Shown: positions 47,950 to 59,269, numbered from the stretch's first letter. The stretch: 64,000 bases of DNA from Pelobates cultripes (GCA_933207985.1 OW240917.1:96644385-96708384), one strand, 5' to 3'. Numbers and translations: made by a program. Notes: generated by a model from the letters alone, not told the origin.

Positions 47950-49028
47950 TAAGATGGGGGTGGGGGAGGATTGAAAAATCTTTGCACTGGCCCTGAGCAC
48001 ATCCACCCGTAATACTCAAAGCACCCACTCACCCCCCTACTCTCCAAACTGCCCCCCCCTTTTTGCAAAATGACTAAGGGCGTGAACCATCCAAGCAAAA
48101 GATGATGAACCTAAATGTATACATATACGCTGTAGCACCTGTATTCTCAATCTATATATGTTATCAACTATTAAGATGAAACAAGTTCTAACCCTTCCCT
48201 TTTTTCATTCTGTATCTTCCTTTAACTCATACCTAAAATGTTTGCATATGTGATATGTGCATATTAACGTTGAAAAAAATTACAAAATTAGAAAAAAAAA
48301 GATTTTTTTTAAATATTGTAATTTAGTTGAAGCAAAGGAGTTGATTTGAATTTTTTTATAGTAATAGTTATAGCTTTGATATTTTTTAAGTACATTTTTT
48401 AATTCCCTACAATACTGCTTTTCGTGAAAAAAACACCCTATTATGTAAAAAATAAAAGCATTCTAGCTGGACAAAGAATAAAAATGGTTAAAAAGCATTT
48501 TAAACTCCAATAGATTGACTTTCTGCATCATTTTACAGTAATCTCAATATAAGAAATGTCAAATCTGAAATGTGATCACTCACTTGTAACACCTGCCATG
48601 TGACATGTGTTCTCTGTGTGTACATGTCAGATTAACTCATGAATCAATACCTCCTATTGTTTAAAACTGTCACTTAAAATACTATGTTGGCTATTCATCC
48701 AGTATAGCAATGTTTTTTTTCCTGTTGCAGCCCATTTCTTTTACGACAAACATTGTTAGAAATATAATAGATATATGATAGGCAGACAACATACAGTCGA
48801 CGGAAAGAATGACGGATGTATATATAGATAGAAAGATGGGCAGGCTGGCAAAAATAATTTCTGACTTCAGGCTCAAATGAACTGTTTTGTATCTATACAA
48901 TTTTAATGTTAACTACTACTATTACTCAATAGAAAAACATTTTACGTGTGTTTTTTTTTAATGTTTTCTAACATTTGATATGAGAACAAAAGTGAAATGT
49001 TAGCAAACAGTAATAAACATAACTGAAT
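47950..49028. other. No gene seen
   Basis: AT-rich after 48100. No coding or RNA feature is supported. Confidence 0.4.
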
Positions 49029-49030
49029 TG

Positions 49031-49335
49031 TTAAAGAAACACTCCATACACCAAAACAAAAACATCCCGCTGTGGTAATTATGGTGCCAGGATTGTTCAG
49101 ATGCCCCTTCCAGAGTACACAACTTGTTTGAAAATAGTTTGACAACCTATTTGGTTTTTGTCTGTTGCCCATTGCTGCCTCCTCTCGTGTTGAAGGCTCT
49201 TGTGAGGTGCGTTCATTAATATCCACTGTGCTAAGCCTGGCCTGCAGTGCTGCTTTTCTTGGTGGAAGTCTCACAACTACCTCGGTCAATGCGAAAGAAC
49301 CTGCCTATCTAGACCTATACATGGGGCATATTGGT
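49031..49335 (+). mobile_element. piggyBac-like TTAA MITE, left part
   Basis: It begins TTAAAGAAACACTCCATACA, then CCAAAAC, GGTGCCAGGATTGTTCAGAT, GCCCCTTCCAGAGTAC, an order known from frog TTAA MITEs. A matching right terminus was not found, so it is truncated. Confidence 0.5.
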
Positions 49336-49863
49336 GGACATCCAGCAGAATGTAGGTAAATTCTCAATCCATGCAAAAACATTTTGACTACATACTCTAG
49401 AAGGGTGCAAAGATTCTAATGGCACAACAACCACTAAAGGTAGTTTGGTTTTACATCCAGTTTATGTGTTGAGTTCTGATAATTTAGTAGCAATAAACAG
49501 CCTTTAGAGAAGAAAAAGACAGGGTTCTTTCAATGGTAAAATCATGTAAAGAACTATATTTATTTATATTGAAAATTACTGTAACCTATTAAAAGCTAGT
49601 CAAATTAAGAATGAGACATTTAAACCTCACTATGAACCAATCATGTGAATAATTACTGACACAAGGTGTGACGTAGAACAATCCATAACAAAACAAACTT
49701 TCTAGTGATTTCCTTGGAACTTGTTTGTTGGCAAAATATGGAGTAGTTACAGGAGATTAGATTTTGTTTCAGTTATATCTGAAAAAACCTTAAGGCATTT
49801 GAAATATCATTTTTAACTGAAATATTTGTATAACAGATTGAGCCTAATGTTGACTACCAAGAC

Positions 49864-49996
49864 CAGTGGTACCCAACCAAGTTTTCATGGACCACCAACA
49901 GTCCAGGATTGATGTATTTCCTTTTTTTATTCAAATGGAGATACTGAATAAACCTGAACTGTTGGTGGTCTGTGAGAACTGGGTTGGGGACCACTG
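49864..49996. mobile_element. hAT-type MITE, 133 bp, with perfect 8-bp target duplication
   Basis: The ends CAGTGGTACCCAACC and GGTTGGGGACCACTG are near-inverse, and the inverted repeats continue inward for about 45 bp (GGACCACCAACAGT versus ACTGTTGGTGGTC). The element is flanked on both sides by ACCAAGAC (49856-49863 and 49997-50004), an exact 8-bp duplication as made by hAT transposases. The central ~40 bp is AT-rich and encodes nothing. Confidence 0.9.
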
Positions 49997-50004
49997 ACCA
50001 AGAC

Positions 50005-50445
50005 AACACAGTTCTTGCCCAAACATATACCCCTACAGCACATAATCAGTGCTAGATTATTCTATTCTCCCCCTCCCTTGCAACAGAAGCCCAGTTTCCT
50101 GCAAGTTTTGCTTAGATGACCATACAGCATAGTATGAAAACAGTATAAGTTCTAGTAAATTGTGTCTTATTGAGTTGGCACAAGACATCCTTTCTTGCAG
50201 TCTCTGATGTAGATTAATTAAATTATTTAAATAAATATCTGCAGGAGCACATTTTCAAAAAATAGACATGCATGTATTCTCATATCTTGTTTAGAATTCT
50301 ATAAAGCATCAAAATGCATCAAAGACAGGAATAAGAATATGTGAATAGCTGAACTAAGACTTGATTCTTTTTTAAGCCTAGACTGCTTTTTTCTGCAAAT
50401 TTAGGAAATACATTTTCTCATTTTCGTTTTCCTCCCTTTTGCTTT
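50005..50445. other. No gene seen
   Basis: No feature is supported apart from the pyrimidine tract at its right edge that serves candidate exon B. Confidence 0.4.
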
Positions 50446-50451
50446 TTACAG

Positions 50452-50502
50452 CTGTTATTTGCAAAGTAAGGAGGAATTTGGTCAAACTATGAGCTTATGT
50501 AG
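50452..50502 (+). CDS. Candidate exon B (51 bp), unidentified
   Basis: It has the best splice signals in the window: TCCTCCCTTTTGCTTTTTAC then AG as acceptor and TAG|GTAAGT as donor. One frame is open: one leading base, 16 codons (CYLQSKEEFGQTMSLC), two trailing bases. Its phase fits exon D (52096) but not a direct join from exon A or into exon C, so it could be alternative, part of another transcript, non-coding, or chance. No domain is seen. Confidence 0.3.
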
Positions 50503-51325
50503 GTAAGTATCAAATGGCAAAATTTGTAGGATAATAAAAATATGAATAAACATGAATAAAGTTATCAGTGCTAAGTAAAAGACATCTGAAATTGCTTTCC
50601 CTGCTGAATTATTTATATAGAAGCTAGTTTCTTATGTCTAATAGCTACCAGATTTTGCAGGGATTGTTTGATTAAACATGGTATTCTGTCTTTTAGGTAT
50701 TAACTGGCCATTGATATTCAAAATAAATGTTTTACCCAATAAAATGTATTAAAGTTGATCTGTCGTCAAGAATTAGGCAGATGAAAAGGTCTCTGTAGGT
50801 AACGTAAAATTTTTGTCTTTACATTGTATTTGCACATTTGCCAGTATTTATATAGATGAGAAATTAAGCAAAACTATTAGTGAAAAATTAACTGAATTGA
50901 AAACCAAACTGCAAATATTCTGCCAAACCAAGTGATTAGGAGAAATTTTCTAACTCAGGTATAGACACTGGTTATTCATGAGTTAGATTTTTAGTTTAAT
51001 GCATTTTCCATTTAAGGAATAAACCTATAATATGCATCCCACAACTCTCCACAACCTAGTACTTAATCCAAAATTGTCAATAATACGGCTTGGCACATTG
51101 AATTCTAGAAATGTACGATTAGGCATTTTGGATGTACACATTTTAACTATGGAAACTGTATACACAATTGGCAATGTGCAGGGATAACATAATAATAATA
51201 TAGACTTTGTTGTTATATCAGACTAAATTACTTTTAAATTTAGCACTCCAAGGAACATAACAACTACAGCTTGTTGTAGTAGTCAGTCTGTCTAGAGTGC
51301 CCTGACACCATCACCTAGTCTATGG

Positions 51326-51430
51326 ATAGTCAACCTTCAGCACTCCAGATGTTGAAGTTATTATGCTGGCAAACCATCAGGTCAGATGTAGTCCAAAACA
51401 TCTAGAGTGCCCAAGTTGCCTAACCTTGCC
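51326..51430. mobile_element. Foldback MITE, CACTCCAGATGTTG type, copy 2
   Basis: GTCAACCTTCAGCACTCCAG then ATGTTGAA faces GATGTAGTCCAAAACATCT, AGAGTGCCCAAGTTGCC. It is the same family as 43637-43765, more diverged in its right arm. Confidence 0.65.
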
Positions 51431-51762
51431 CTAGTTTAATATCAAAACATTTAGGAAACGCTTGATATAAACTGAGGCCCTTTCTTTTGTCAAATGAATG
51501 ACCCATCTCAGTCATATTAATAATGCAGAATTAACACGTATGCGTTTTCAGTGTCAATATTGTCCAACATGGATGGCATTGATTGGCTGAGAAACATGAC
51601 ACCATATTATTGGCCATATTCGAAACATATGGTAAAACATTTGATAAAACATATGATAAAACAACAGTGTTGTGTTTTGATTGCTGTACAAATAAGCATT
51701 AAAGATACAATTGTGCAAATTTACACATTTGTTATTTATATTTATTTCTTCATCCTTTTTAG

Positions 51763-51900
51763 AAAAATTAGATGAGATTGACTACGTTAGACAGTATACA
51801 GAATTTAAAGAAAAAAAGTTACCTGCACTCTCTCCTAAATCCCTTTGTATATTTAAACAAATGGAGGTTAGAATTTCCTATCTTGCAGGGTTTAAAATTG
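51763..51900 (+). CDS. Candidate coding exon C (138 bp), unidentified gene
   Basis: The acceptor is TTATTTCTTCATCCTTTTTAG. The donor is either ATTG|GTAAAA at 51900 or the weaker AGG|GTTTAA at 51889. The open frame takes two leading bases and reads KLDEIDYVRQYTEFKEKKLP, ALSPKSLCIFKQ, MEVRISYLAG. Composition is protein-like (charged, mixed codon use) rather than the AT-run peptides common here. It joins exon A in phase. With the 51889 donor it joins exon D in phase; with the 51900 donor the join to D would hit a TGA. No family was recognised. Confidence 0.42.
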
Positions 51901-52095
51901 GTAAAAAGCAAATATATATTTTTTTCTCATATACAGTAGCAAGACTTCGATTTAGAAGAAAAAAATCTTTATCATAATTTACTAATGATAATCAGAATTA
52001 TACAAATATTGAATAGTATCTATGCAGAGAACAAACTTCTATGATAGTCTGGATTAGCTCATCTTGAAGCCAAGGTGAATATATTTTTCTTTTAG

Positions 52096-52203
52096 AAAGA
52101 GCAACTCTGTGACCATTGATCCATCTGAAAGACATTTGGCTCACTTAGTTCAGGAGTTGCTCAGTATGAAAGTCAGAAATAATAATAAAACATATATGAA
52201 AAG
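52096..52203 (+). CDS. Candidate coding exon D (108 bp), unidentified gene
   Basis: The acceptor is ATATTTTTCTTTTAG and the donor AAAAG|GTAATA. One leading base, 35 open codons (SNSVTIDPSERHLAHLVQEL, LSMKVRNNNKTYMKR) and two trailing bases; the other two frames stop early. The peptide predicts an amphipathic helix (ERHLAHLVQELLSM) and looks like real protein. It sits about 200 bp after exon C on the same strand. I cannot name the gene. Confidence 0.42.
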
Positions 52204-52209
52204 GTAATA

Positions 52210-54285
52210 CGAGTCTCGTATTTTTCCAGATAGTTCCAATTTTGGATGTTCCTTTTTGAACTTGCCTTTAGCTTTTATGGCTAAAGAGGTTTTCAATTGA
52301 GAATCTTTCCCCTACTTGAAAAAAAAGTTCAAGAATGATAGAATGCTGATGGTGCAGAATAATAGTTCTTTTATTTGGGCTTACTTTTATTCACATCTTA
52401 TTATATCCCATATTCTTTGCTAAAGAAAAGAAGTGAGCCATTTTTCCATTTGTATAGATGCTGGGTAAGCTCAAAGACATTAAAGGCACCAAAGCTTATC
52501 TTCTGTGTACTAATATAGTCCAAATTGTCCTCCCAGTTATTCTTATAACCAGCTGTGATATAGTAATGGAACTCACTGTGCATTTTTAAAGTGTGTATAC
52601 AACTGGAACCCATGTCCAAGTTTAAGTTCCGAGCCAGAAGTTTGGTACTTTCTTTGTCTACACCATTTTTATTTCACAGTACATTATGAAATGTATGTTT
52701 CTAGTACAAGTTTTGCTTAGCAAAGTGTTTGTTAAAATATAAAACTCAACAAGCAAATCTTATCAGTGAAGGTCAAACAAACAATTCAGATATAGAAAAA
52801 TGAAGAGTAACAGTCCACTGGAAGAGGTTTAGAAACAAATCAAATTGAAGAATCTTGAAAATAAAGAAAAAAGTTTTAATGGAAAGCTTTAAATGTGGCT
52901 AAAACACAAGCTACATCAACAATTCATTGTTGCTCAAATGCTTTCATGAGCAATATTTTCCATAGGTTAATAACTGATATTGTTAGATCATATTAAATAG
53001 GAATCCTGTATTAACATAAGAAGCGCACAGATACTCAAATCCCAGATACTCAAACCCGAAAAAACAAGGATTTGTCAACAAAATAAATATTTTTTTCTAA
53101 AACATATTTTTATTATTGTTCACAGGTTGTTATAGTTTACTGCTAAAAATGTTTTAGTTTTTTACAAGATGCATAAAAAAGTAATAATTGTAATAATAAC
53201 GAGTTATAGAGCATTTAAGTATAACCTTTTTTTTTTTAAACAAATCTATGAAATAGCTCTGTACTCAATATATCTTGTAAAGGAATTAATTTAAAGCAAA
53301 TGATTACTGAAATCCAAGTTCTCAAACCTTACAAACAATGTTAACCATAATATAACTCTTTCTTAAATAGGTACAATGCACAAACGTATTTAATTTGCTT
53401 TTATAGCTTTTTATAGCTTTTATAGCAAACATTTCTTTTGTTAATACTTTCAAAACCTGTTGAAATACAAGCTAACTTTCATATCTGATGCTAACTTGAT
53501 CCAACTTGAAACGCTTTAGAGAAAAAAAGTGATCATGCATTTAAAATGTAATTGCACTTGAAATATTTACATCCCCTTTACTTCTAGTAACCGTTTTCTT
53601 CAAAATTAGAGGCACTGAAATAGGGGGAACTTAAAATATAATGTAAAAATACTCCTTGCAAAAACAATATTTAATATACATGTATACATCCATATACACA
53701 GAACCACACTAACACATACACAGACATTGATGTACATACACACAGACTTATAGACAAATACACACACAAACTCACACAAAAGACACAAACACACATTCAT
53801 ATAAACAGACAGACACATGCTTATATACAATGTAATATATAAATTTATATATTTTATTTTCTTAAAGGGGTGGGGTTTTCATAAAGGTCCACCCAACCTC
53901 CTTATTCTTACTTTGAATGGGTGCTGGAGTGAAACCTCATCCCTGAGGGTCAATGGGGAGTTGATGGGATTCCTCTGTACTGATTGTTGCTAAACTTTCT
54001 GCAGCTCCGTACTGATTCCAGGACTGTACCAAGGTCAGTACAGGGCATACAATGGAGCTGGGAAATAATTACAGATTTATTAGAAATAACCAAGCAGTCT
54101 CCTCTCCACAAACGCAGCAGCTATGTACAACACAGAACAGGTACATGTTGGGTGGTACTCTCACCAACAATGCACCGGTAGTCAAGTGCCTTCTCTGGGA
54201 AGGGCTCTCTGCACCATTCTGTAACTCCGTGCAGACTAGCCCACTGCCCCTTGTTATAAACATACTACTCTAATATACTTAATTG
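52210..54285. other. No gene seen; dispersed repeat around 53.87-54.25 kb
   Basis: No further exon with matching phase was found. (CA)-rich runs lie near 53690-53820. The GC-richer block near 53870-54260 looks like an unclassified dispersed repeat. Confidence 0.35.
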
Positions 54286-54289
54286 AATA

Positions 54290-54625
54290 TTTGTGTATCA
54301 TTATGGTCAACATCCACTATTATAAATGCTATGTAGAGAGAACTGTGTCAGAGCAATTGGGGGTATTTCTCAAAGTGTTGCCAACACTTATCTGTTTAAT
54401 GTTTAGTAATATGTTCTGGAGATCATATAAAGAAAGCTTTCACATTTTAAATCACTTTAATATGGTCGAAACGTCAATCCACTGAACTTAAATTTTTTTT
54501 TTGCACAAACAAATCAAGTATTTTTCAAATCCAGGAGTGCACCTTACTTCTATATCCATATCGCGGGTTTGCACCCTGGTGTGAGTATTCTATATATACT
54601 TTATTTAGGTAGTGTGCCAAACTCA
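54290..54625 (+). mobile_element. PLE 3' tail relic
   Basis: GGTCGAAACGTCAATCC (the GAAAC side of a hammerhead) is followed by ACAAATCAAGTATTTTTCAA, TCCAGGAGTGCACCTT and GGTTTGCACCCTGGTG, a layout typical of vertebrate PLE tails. The CTGANGA side is lost. Confidence 0.5.
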
Positions 54626-54800
54626 TTTTTTGAAAAATATATATATATAAAATTTCCAATGCTTGCACACCAGTAATAGATAAATATAGCCCGGTGCTTG
54701 TCAGCAGAATTGATAAAAAATAGGACAGAGATAGCACTCCAAGGACTTCATAGAAATTGTGAAAAAATAACTTACTTTTTATTCAGCAACTGCCACAGAT

Positions 54801-54840
54801 GATCAACGTTTCAGTTTTATATCAGAACTTTCATCAGGAT
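54801..54840 (-). ncRNA. Hammerhead ribozyme core in PLE tail
   Basis: Minus strand: ATC, CTGATGA (54831-54837), stem II AGTT/AACT, GAAA-equivalent (54809-54812), CGTT, GAT. The core boxes are intact and stem I has ATC/GAT at its base. Confidence 0.65.
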
Positions 54841-56074
54841 AAAGGTGCAATTCAATTACCACAGTATAAATAACAAAGTAAATCAATAAAAATACATTGT
54901 ACCCTAGTTAGCAGGATTCTGCTGCTGTTCACCTTTGCGTTCCAGCGGTTACCGAGGAGATCGGCTGGAATGCAAGGGGGCATATGGTATTGTGTACATG
55001 TAACCATAGCGACCGGCCGGCTCTGAGTGTAAGCGGTCGTGGAGGGGATGTCGAGGCACAGGGCTCAGGGGAAAATAAACTACTTAATGCATAATACAAG
55101 AGATAAGTTGCTAAGCACATCGTGTTCATCAAACATAATAAACATATTCGAGCTAAGCGTGATACAAAATGTGATTTATACAGTACATGCACAGGCAATA
55201 CGCAGCAGTGGTTGCCGTAGGACGAAGTCCAAATTAACACTGCATACAGAGATTACAGTCTCTTGAACGAGATACTTACTAATCTATATGGAGAATTATA
55301 AACTTGTAGGGATGGCATGTTTTGATGTGTTCAGGAAAACATAGTCTCAGTGCTTGTGGTAAACGCTATGCGAGTTGTCATAGTAACCTTAGGTTACTAA
55401 GTAGGCTGCCAATGATCTCTAAATGTTCCCACTGGGTACAGTAGACACCTATATGCATTTATTGGGTCACACTTGGACCAGACAATTTTTTTTATTGATA
55501 TACACCTGTATCTTTACCTGTCCAGATTCCAGACATAATGTCTAAATATATATTGATATACAATGATACTTGTCAACTATTGTACTTGTATATATGTAAA
55601 TATGTGAGCTTGTATGACTGAGCAAGTGTCTAGTTAGAAAGCTGCAGCAACATACAGTTTGTACCAGTGAGCACCTGTACATATGTTTATTGATTTAAAT
55701 TAGTTCCATAACAGTTCCATAACTCCTGCCTTGACATAATCTGTCTACTGCATTAACCCCTATTGTGCCACCCTAAAAATCTTTCATCCAGTTTCACTAG
55801 GCCACACTACTGCATCTATTATTAGAGAGTTGACACATATGTTTGCTCAGCTTTTTCCTTTGGATCCTCTTTCGTTCATATACAAACTGCAAAGTATATT
55901 AAATCATATATACTTGATACTTAAGTAGCCATTCTAGCCTTTGTATATTGCCATCATATTTGTATCATGTTTATAGACAACCTGTGTTGTTGTTTGCTAT
56001 TTGAATAAAAGATTAAAAATGAATAAAAAAAACAAAACAAGCTGGAACTGAAAAATGTAATACTCTAAGTGATG

Positions 56075-56500
56075 TTATAAGGATGAGTGCAGAGATAACA
56101 TTTCATTAAGTCCTTTCGGGGAAACTGTATTTAGTTTGTGTATCCAAAATGCTTCCTTATTGAGGAGCCTTTTGCCACGATCACCTCCTCTTCTGGGTAT
56201 AGGTATATGATCTATTGAGCGTAGTCAGGGGATGACGATATTCAAAAAAGTGGCAACTGGCTTGTCTCCTATTCCATCTCTGTACGCCAGTCTGATGCTG
56301 GACCTGTGGCCCCTGATGCGCTCACATATTTCTGTTTCCGTCTTACCAATGTATGTAAGACCACATGGGCACGAAAGTTTATACATCACATGTGAGGTTT
56401 TGCAAGTGATTGTGTACCTGCAATCTTGTTGCTATGGGGATAGCAGAATGTTTTCACTGGTTTCATGTGGCCACAGGTAACACATCCAATGGATAGGTCT
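56075..56500 (-). pseudogene. PLE GIY-YIG endonuclease, broken
   Basis: In order on the minus strand: zinc-like CVTCGHMKPVKTFCYP; after a frameshift, YTITCKTSHVMYKLSCPCGL and TYIGKTETEICERIRGHRSS (GIY-YIG core with YIG and the catalytic Arg region); AYRDGIGDKPVATFLN. A stop and shift follow near 56235, then [20 protein letters not shown] (catalytic Glu) and [14 protein letters not shown] to the final stop. All signature residues are readable but not in one frame. Confidence 0.85.
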
Positions 56501-56699
56501 AATCTTATGCATACAATTATGAACAAAAGGTTTTCATCATTTTATGCACATTTTAAATCTTTTTTTGGGTAATGGGGCAAAAAATACTCATCCCCTTTTG
56601 GCCATACTACCCTACATGATTTAATTTGATCAATTGTATGATCTATAGGAAACAACCTATAATGATAGGGATCATGCACAGGTGATATACACATTTGCC

Positions 56700-57625
56700 A
56701 TTAACACAACAAACATATTTATTTCTATTTGAGTAAATAGCTGAATAGGATATAGTTGTAAATTGTAAATTAAACTACATATTTCTTTAATCAGTATTAG
56801 CAATGTACAAAAACAATTACACTACAGTAATTGTAAATTAAATTGTTATATCTCTTATCAATTGTTTTTAAACTGTTAACATTATTTATAACTGGCAAAT
56901 AAATCTCAGCTAGGTAAAAAGCATCAGCCAAGTACTTAAAGTCCAGCAATCTCTGTACAGAAACACTGGAAATATAACAGCTAGTGCAAGCACAGCTCAA
57001 TGGATTTCACCATGTCAGTGTTACAGAATGCTCCTTTTCCAATGAGTCAGTTTATCAAATATATGGTTTGCCAGAGTTGTCAAGTCTTCTTTAAGAGATC
57101 TTAGTGTGATATAGAAATCTAAAGATCAGCTTTGAATACTGGCAACAGGTAAGGATTAGAAATAGTAGGGCACTGCTGAGAGTTGATGTGCATAGTCAAT
57201 AAAAATTATTTGTTGATTCAGCACTTCTTCATTGGATGCTGTCTCTAGAACATCAGCTAAATGAGCCATGGGTGAATATTTGGGTAAACACCCATTTGTA
57301 AGAAGAAACTGAGTAATAGTCTGCATTGAGATATCCATCTGAAGTTTATTTTTGCAAGACGGAAATAATACAGTTTATAATAAGTTTTTATGTTTTTTTG
57401 TGTGCAGATAGATAATGCAGAATGCAGTATACAGAGGGACTTGTTTTGAAAAATACAGGAATTCTTTAGAACATGTTAGAGTATTACCTGGGTCAGATTC
57501 TTAGGTATTTTGAGCTAGAAACTTTAATGTATTTGTATAATCAAATTTGATACTGTAATGCAAGAAATCTAAAGTCACTGGTCTAACAGATAAATAATTT
57601 CTGGAAGTAGCCTTGTATTTTGCCG
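56700..57625. other. No gene seen
   Basis: No coding or RNA feature was found in this stretch. Confidence 0.4.
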
Positions 57626-57629
57626 GCAG

Positions 57630-57930
57630 GTGCTGAGTAGGGAATGAGACACATAGAGGAGCTTGGGGAGGGAAATGACACACATGGAGGGGCTGGGGGG
57701 AAGGAATCAGACACATGGAGAGACTTGGGGGCAATGGGTCATATGGAGGTGTTTGGGTGGAGGTAATGAAACACATGGAGGGATTATTGTGATGAAATGA
57801 GACACATGGAGGGGCTTGTGAGGGGGAGGCAATGAGACACATGGAGGGCTAGGGGGAATAAGACCGGAGGGAGGGAATGAGACACATGTAGGGGCTGGGG
57901 GAAGAATGAGACACAGGGAGGGCAAGGGGG
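57630..57930. repeat. Minisatellite, inverted relative to the 33-kb copy
   Basis: About eight imperfect ~36-bp units with the core AATGAGACACATGGAGGGGC. Reverse-complemented, this is the unit at 33010-33290. Open frames on the minus strand come from the repeat. Confidence 0.8.
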
Positions 57931-58214
57931 GCATGAGACACATGGGGGGCCCAGGGCAAAATTTGTACTGAGGCCCAGTGGTTTCTAGCTACACCTCTGT
58001 TTGCAACGTAAAAATGATACAGGCTTTGGTGGCTAAGGTGAACATCAGTGAAGTCATCCTGAAATAGATTAGGGGCATAAGACACATGGGGCGCCCAGGG
58101 CAATTTTTGCACTGCTGCTCAGTGGTTTCTAGTTAAACCTCTGTTTGCAAAGTAAAAATTGTTCAGACTATGGTGGCTGAGGTGAATATCAGTGAAGTAA
58201 TCTTGAAATAGATT
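57927..58214. repeat. Tandem duplication, 144-bp unit
   Basis: Two units (57927-58070 and 58071-58214) share GCCCAGGGCAA, CAGTGGTTTCTAG, CCTCTGTTTGCAA and TGAAATAGATT at a constant 144-bp offset, with roughly a tenth of positions changed. It lies directly after the minisatellite. Confidence 0.8.
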
Positions 58215-58219
58215 GTCAG

Positions 58220-59260
58220 AGTGCCCAGAAGCTCTGAATAAAAAGACACGCTTGGTTCTTTAATTCAGTTTTCTTGAAGTTTCCCTAAGAAGTGCAGATA
58301 TAACTAAAAACTGTAGCAGATGGTATATCCTGTAATAAAAGCAAGTCCTAATGTTTGAGTCTTCATCCAGTGATTGTAATAAGAATATCTCCTGTAACAT
58401 CTAGTAGAATAAATTGCACAAAATGATAGGAACACTATTTATCACTATCAAGCATTTCCTGGAGAATGTTATGCTTCAAACGTTGTTATAAAGTAAACTT
58501 ACAGGTATGAATACAAATGAGGAAACTTAATAGAGTTCATTTGAAGATGATTTTATGTGTAGATTAGGTAGGTTACATTAGTTACTGGTTAGTAGACATG
58601 ACAATTGTTTGATTGAAATACATAAATTAAGTTGATTTAAAAACAGAAGCCCCATTCCTGAGAAGACATCAATTTGCAGGGATAAAAGCAAAGGAATAGA
58701 ACCTCTCTGAAGAGTATGACTACAGTTATTTAACTTAAAGCATATAATATGTCCTATATAGTCACAATTTGAAATATCCTTGTAAAATTCTACAAAATAA
58801 TAATGCATGCATAAGACAACATAATGTAATAATGTAAGAAAACCTCACAATAACATGATTTAGTCACTGGAGAACACAGTAAAATAAAGATATATTCCCC
58901 ATAACATCAACATTTTGAAAAATTAGGCAAATTTGCTAAATAAAATAGATACTTAAGCAGCATAACTACTAAAGATCATTGTAGTGCTTATGACACTCTA
59001 CATATGGTTACAGTAGATATGACAAAAATAAATAAATAGAAATGGACAAATATCTTCTTCGTATGTGTTTGCAAGGGCATTGCTAGCAATACAGTATACT
59101 AAAAATAACAACAGAATGTAAAAGAACGTCTGCATCTCAGCATGATTCCCATATACACTAAAGACAGTTAAATATATTAAATGTATTTAAAACAGTTAGA
59201 GCTATCCATATCAATCTCTACTAATATAATAGTGACAGTGGAATGGTAAAGTCCATTAAC
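58220..59260. other. No gene seen; TTAA-MITE end fragment at 58958-58998
   Basis: TTAAGCAGCATAACTACTAA then GATCATTGTAGTGCTTATG is a foldback of the TTAA-MITE end type. Nothing else is supported. Confidence 0.35.
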
Positions 59261-59269
59261 AACTCCCTG

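Larger units (their letters stand above)
54715..56690 (-). mobile_element. PLE, minus strand, 5'-truncated
   Basis: On the minus strand, a linker and GIY-YIG endonuclease (about 56690-56075) are followed by a ~1.2-kb 3' tail and a hammerhead core near 54831. The arrangement mirrors the element at 1.4-4.0 kb, but the protein is of a different PLE type (tail [11 protein letters not shown]). Frameshifts and a stop break the frame. It converges tail to tail with the plus-strand relic at 54.3-54.6 kb. Confidence 0.8.

Noticed and set aside
53690..53830. Possible CRISPR-like spacing in CACACA-rich units
   Set aside because: Units are irregular microsatellite sequence in a eukaryotic context, with no constant repeat or spacer structure.
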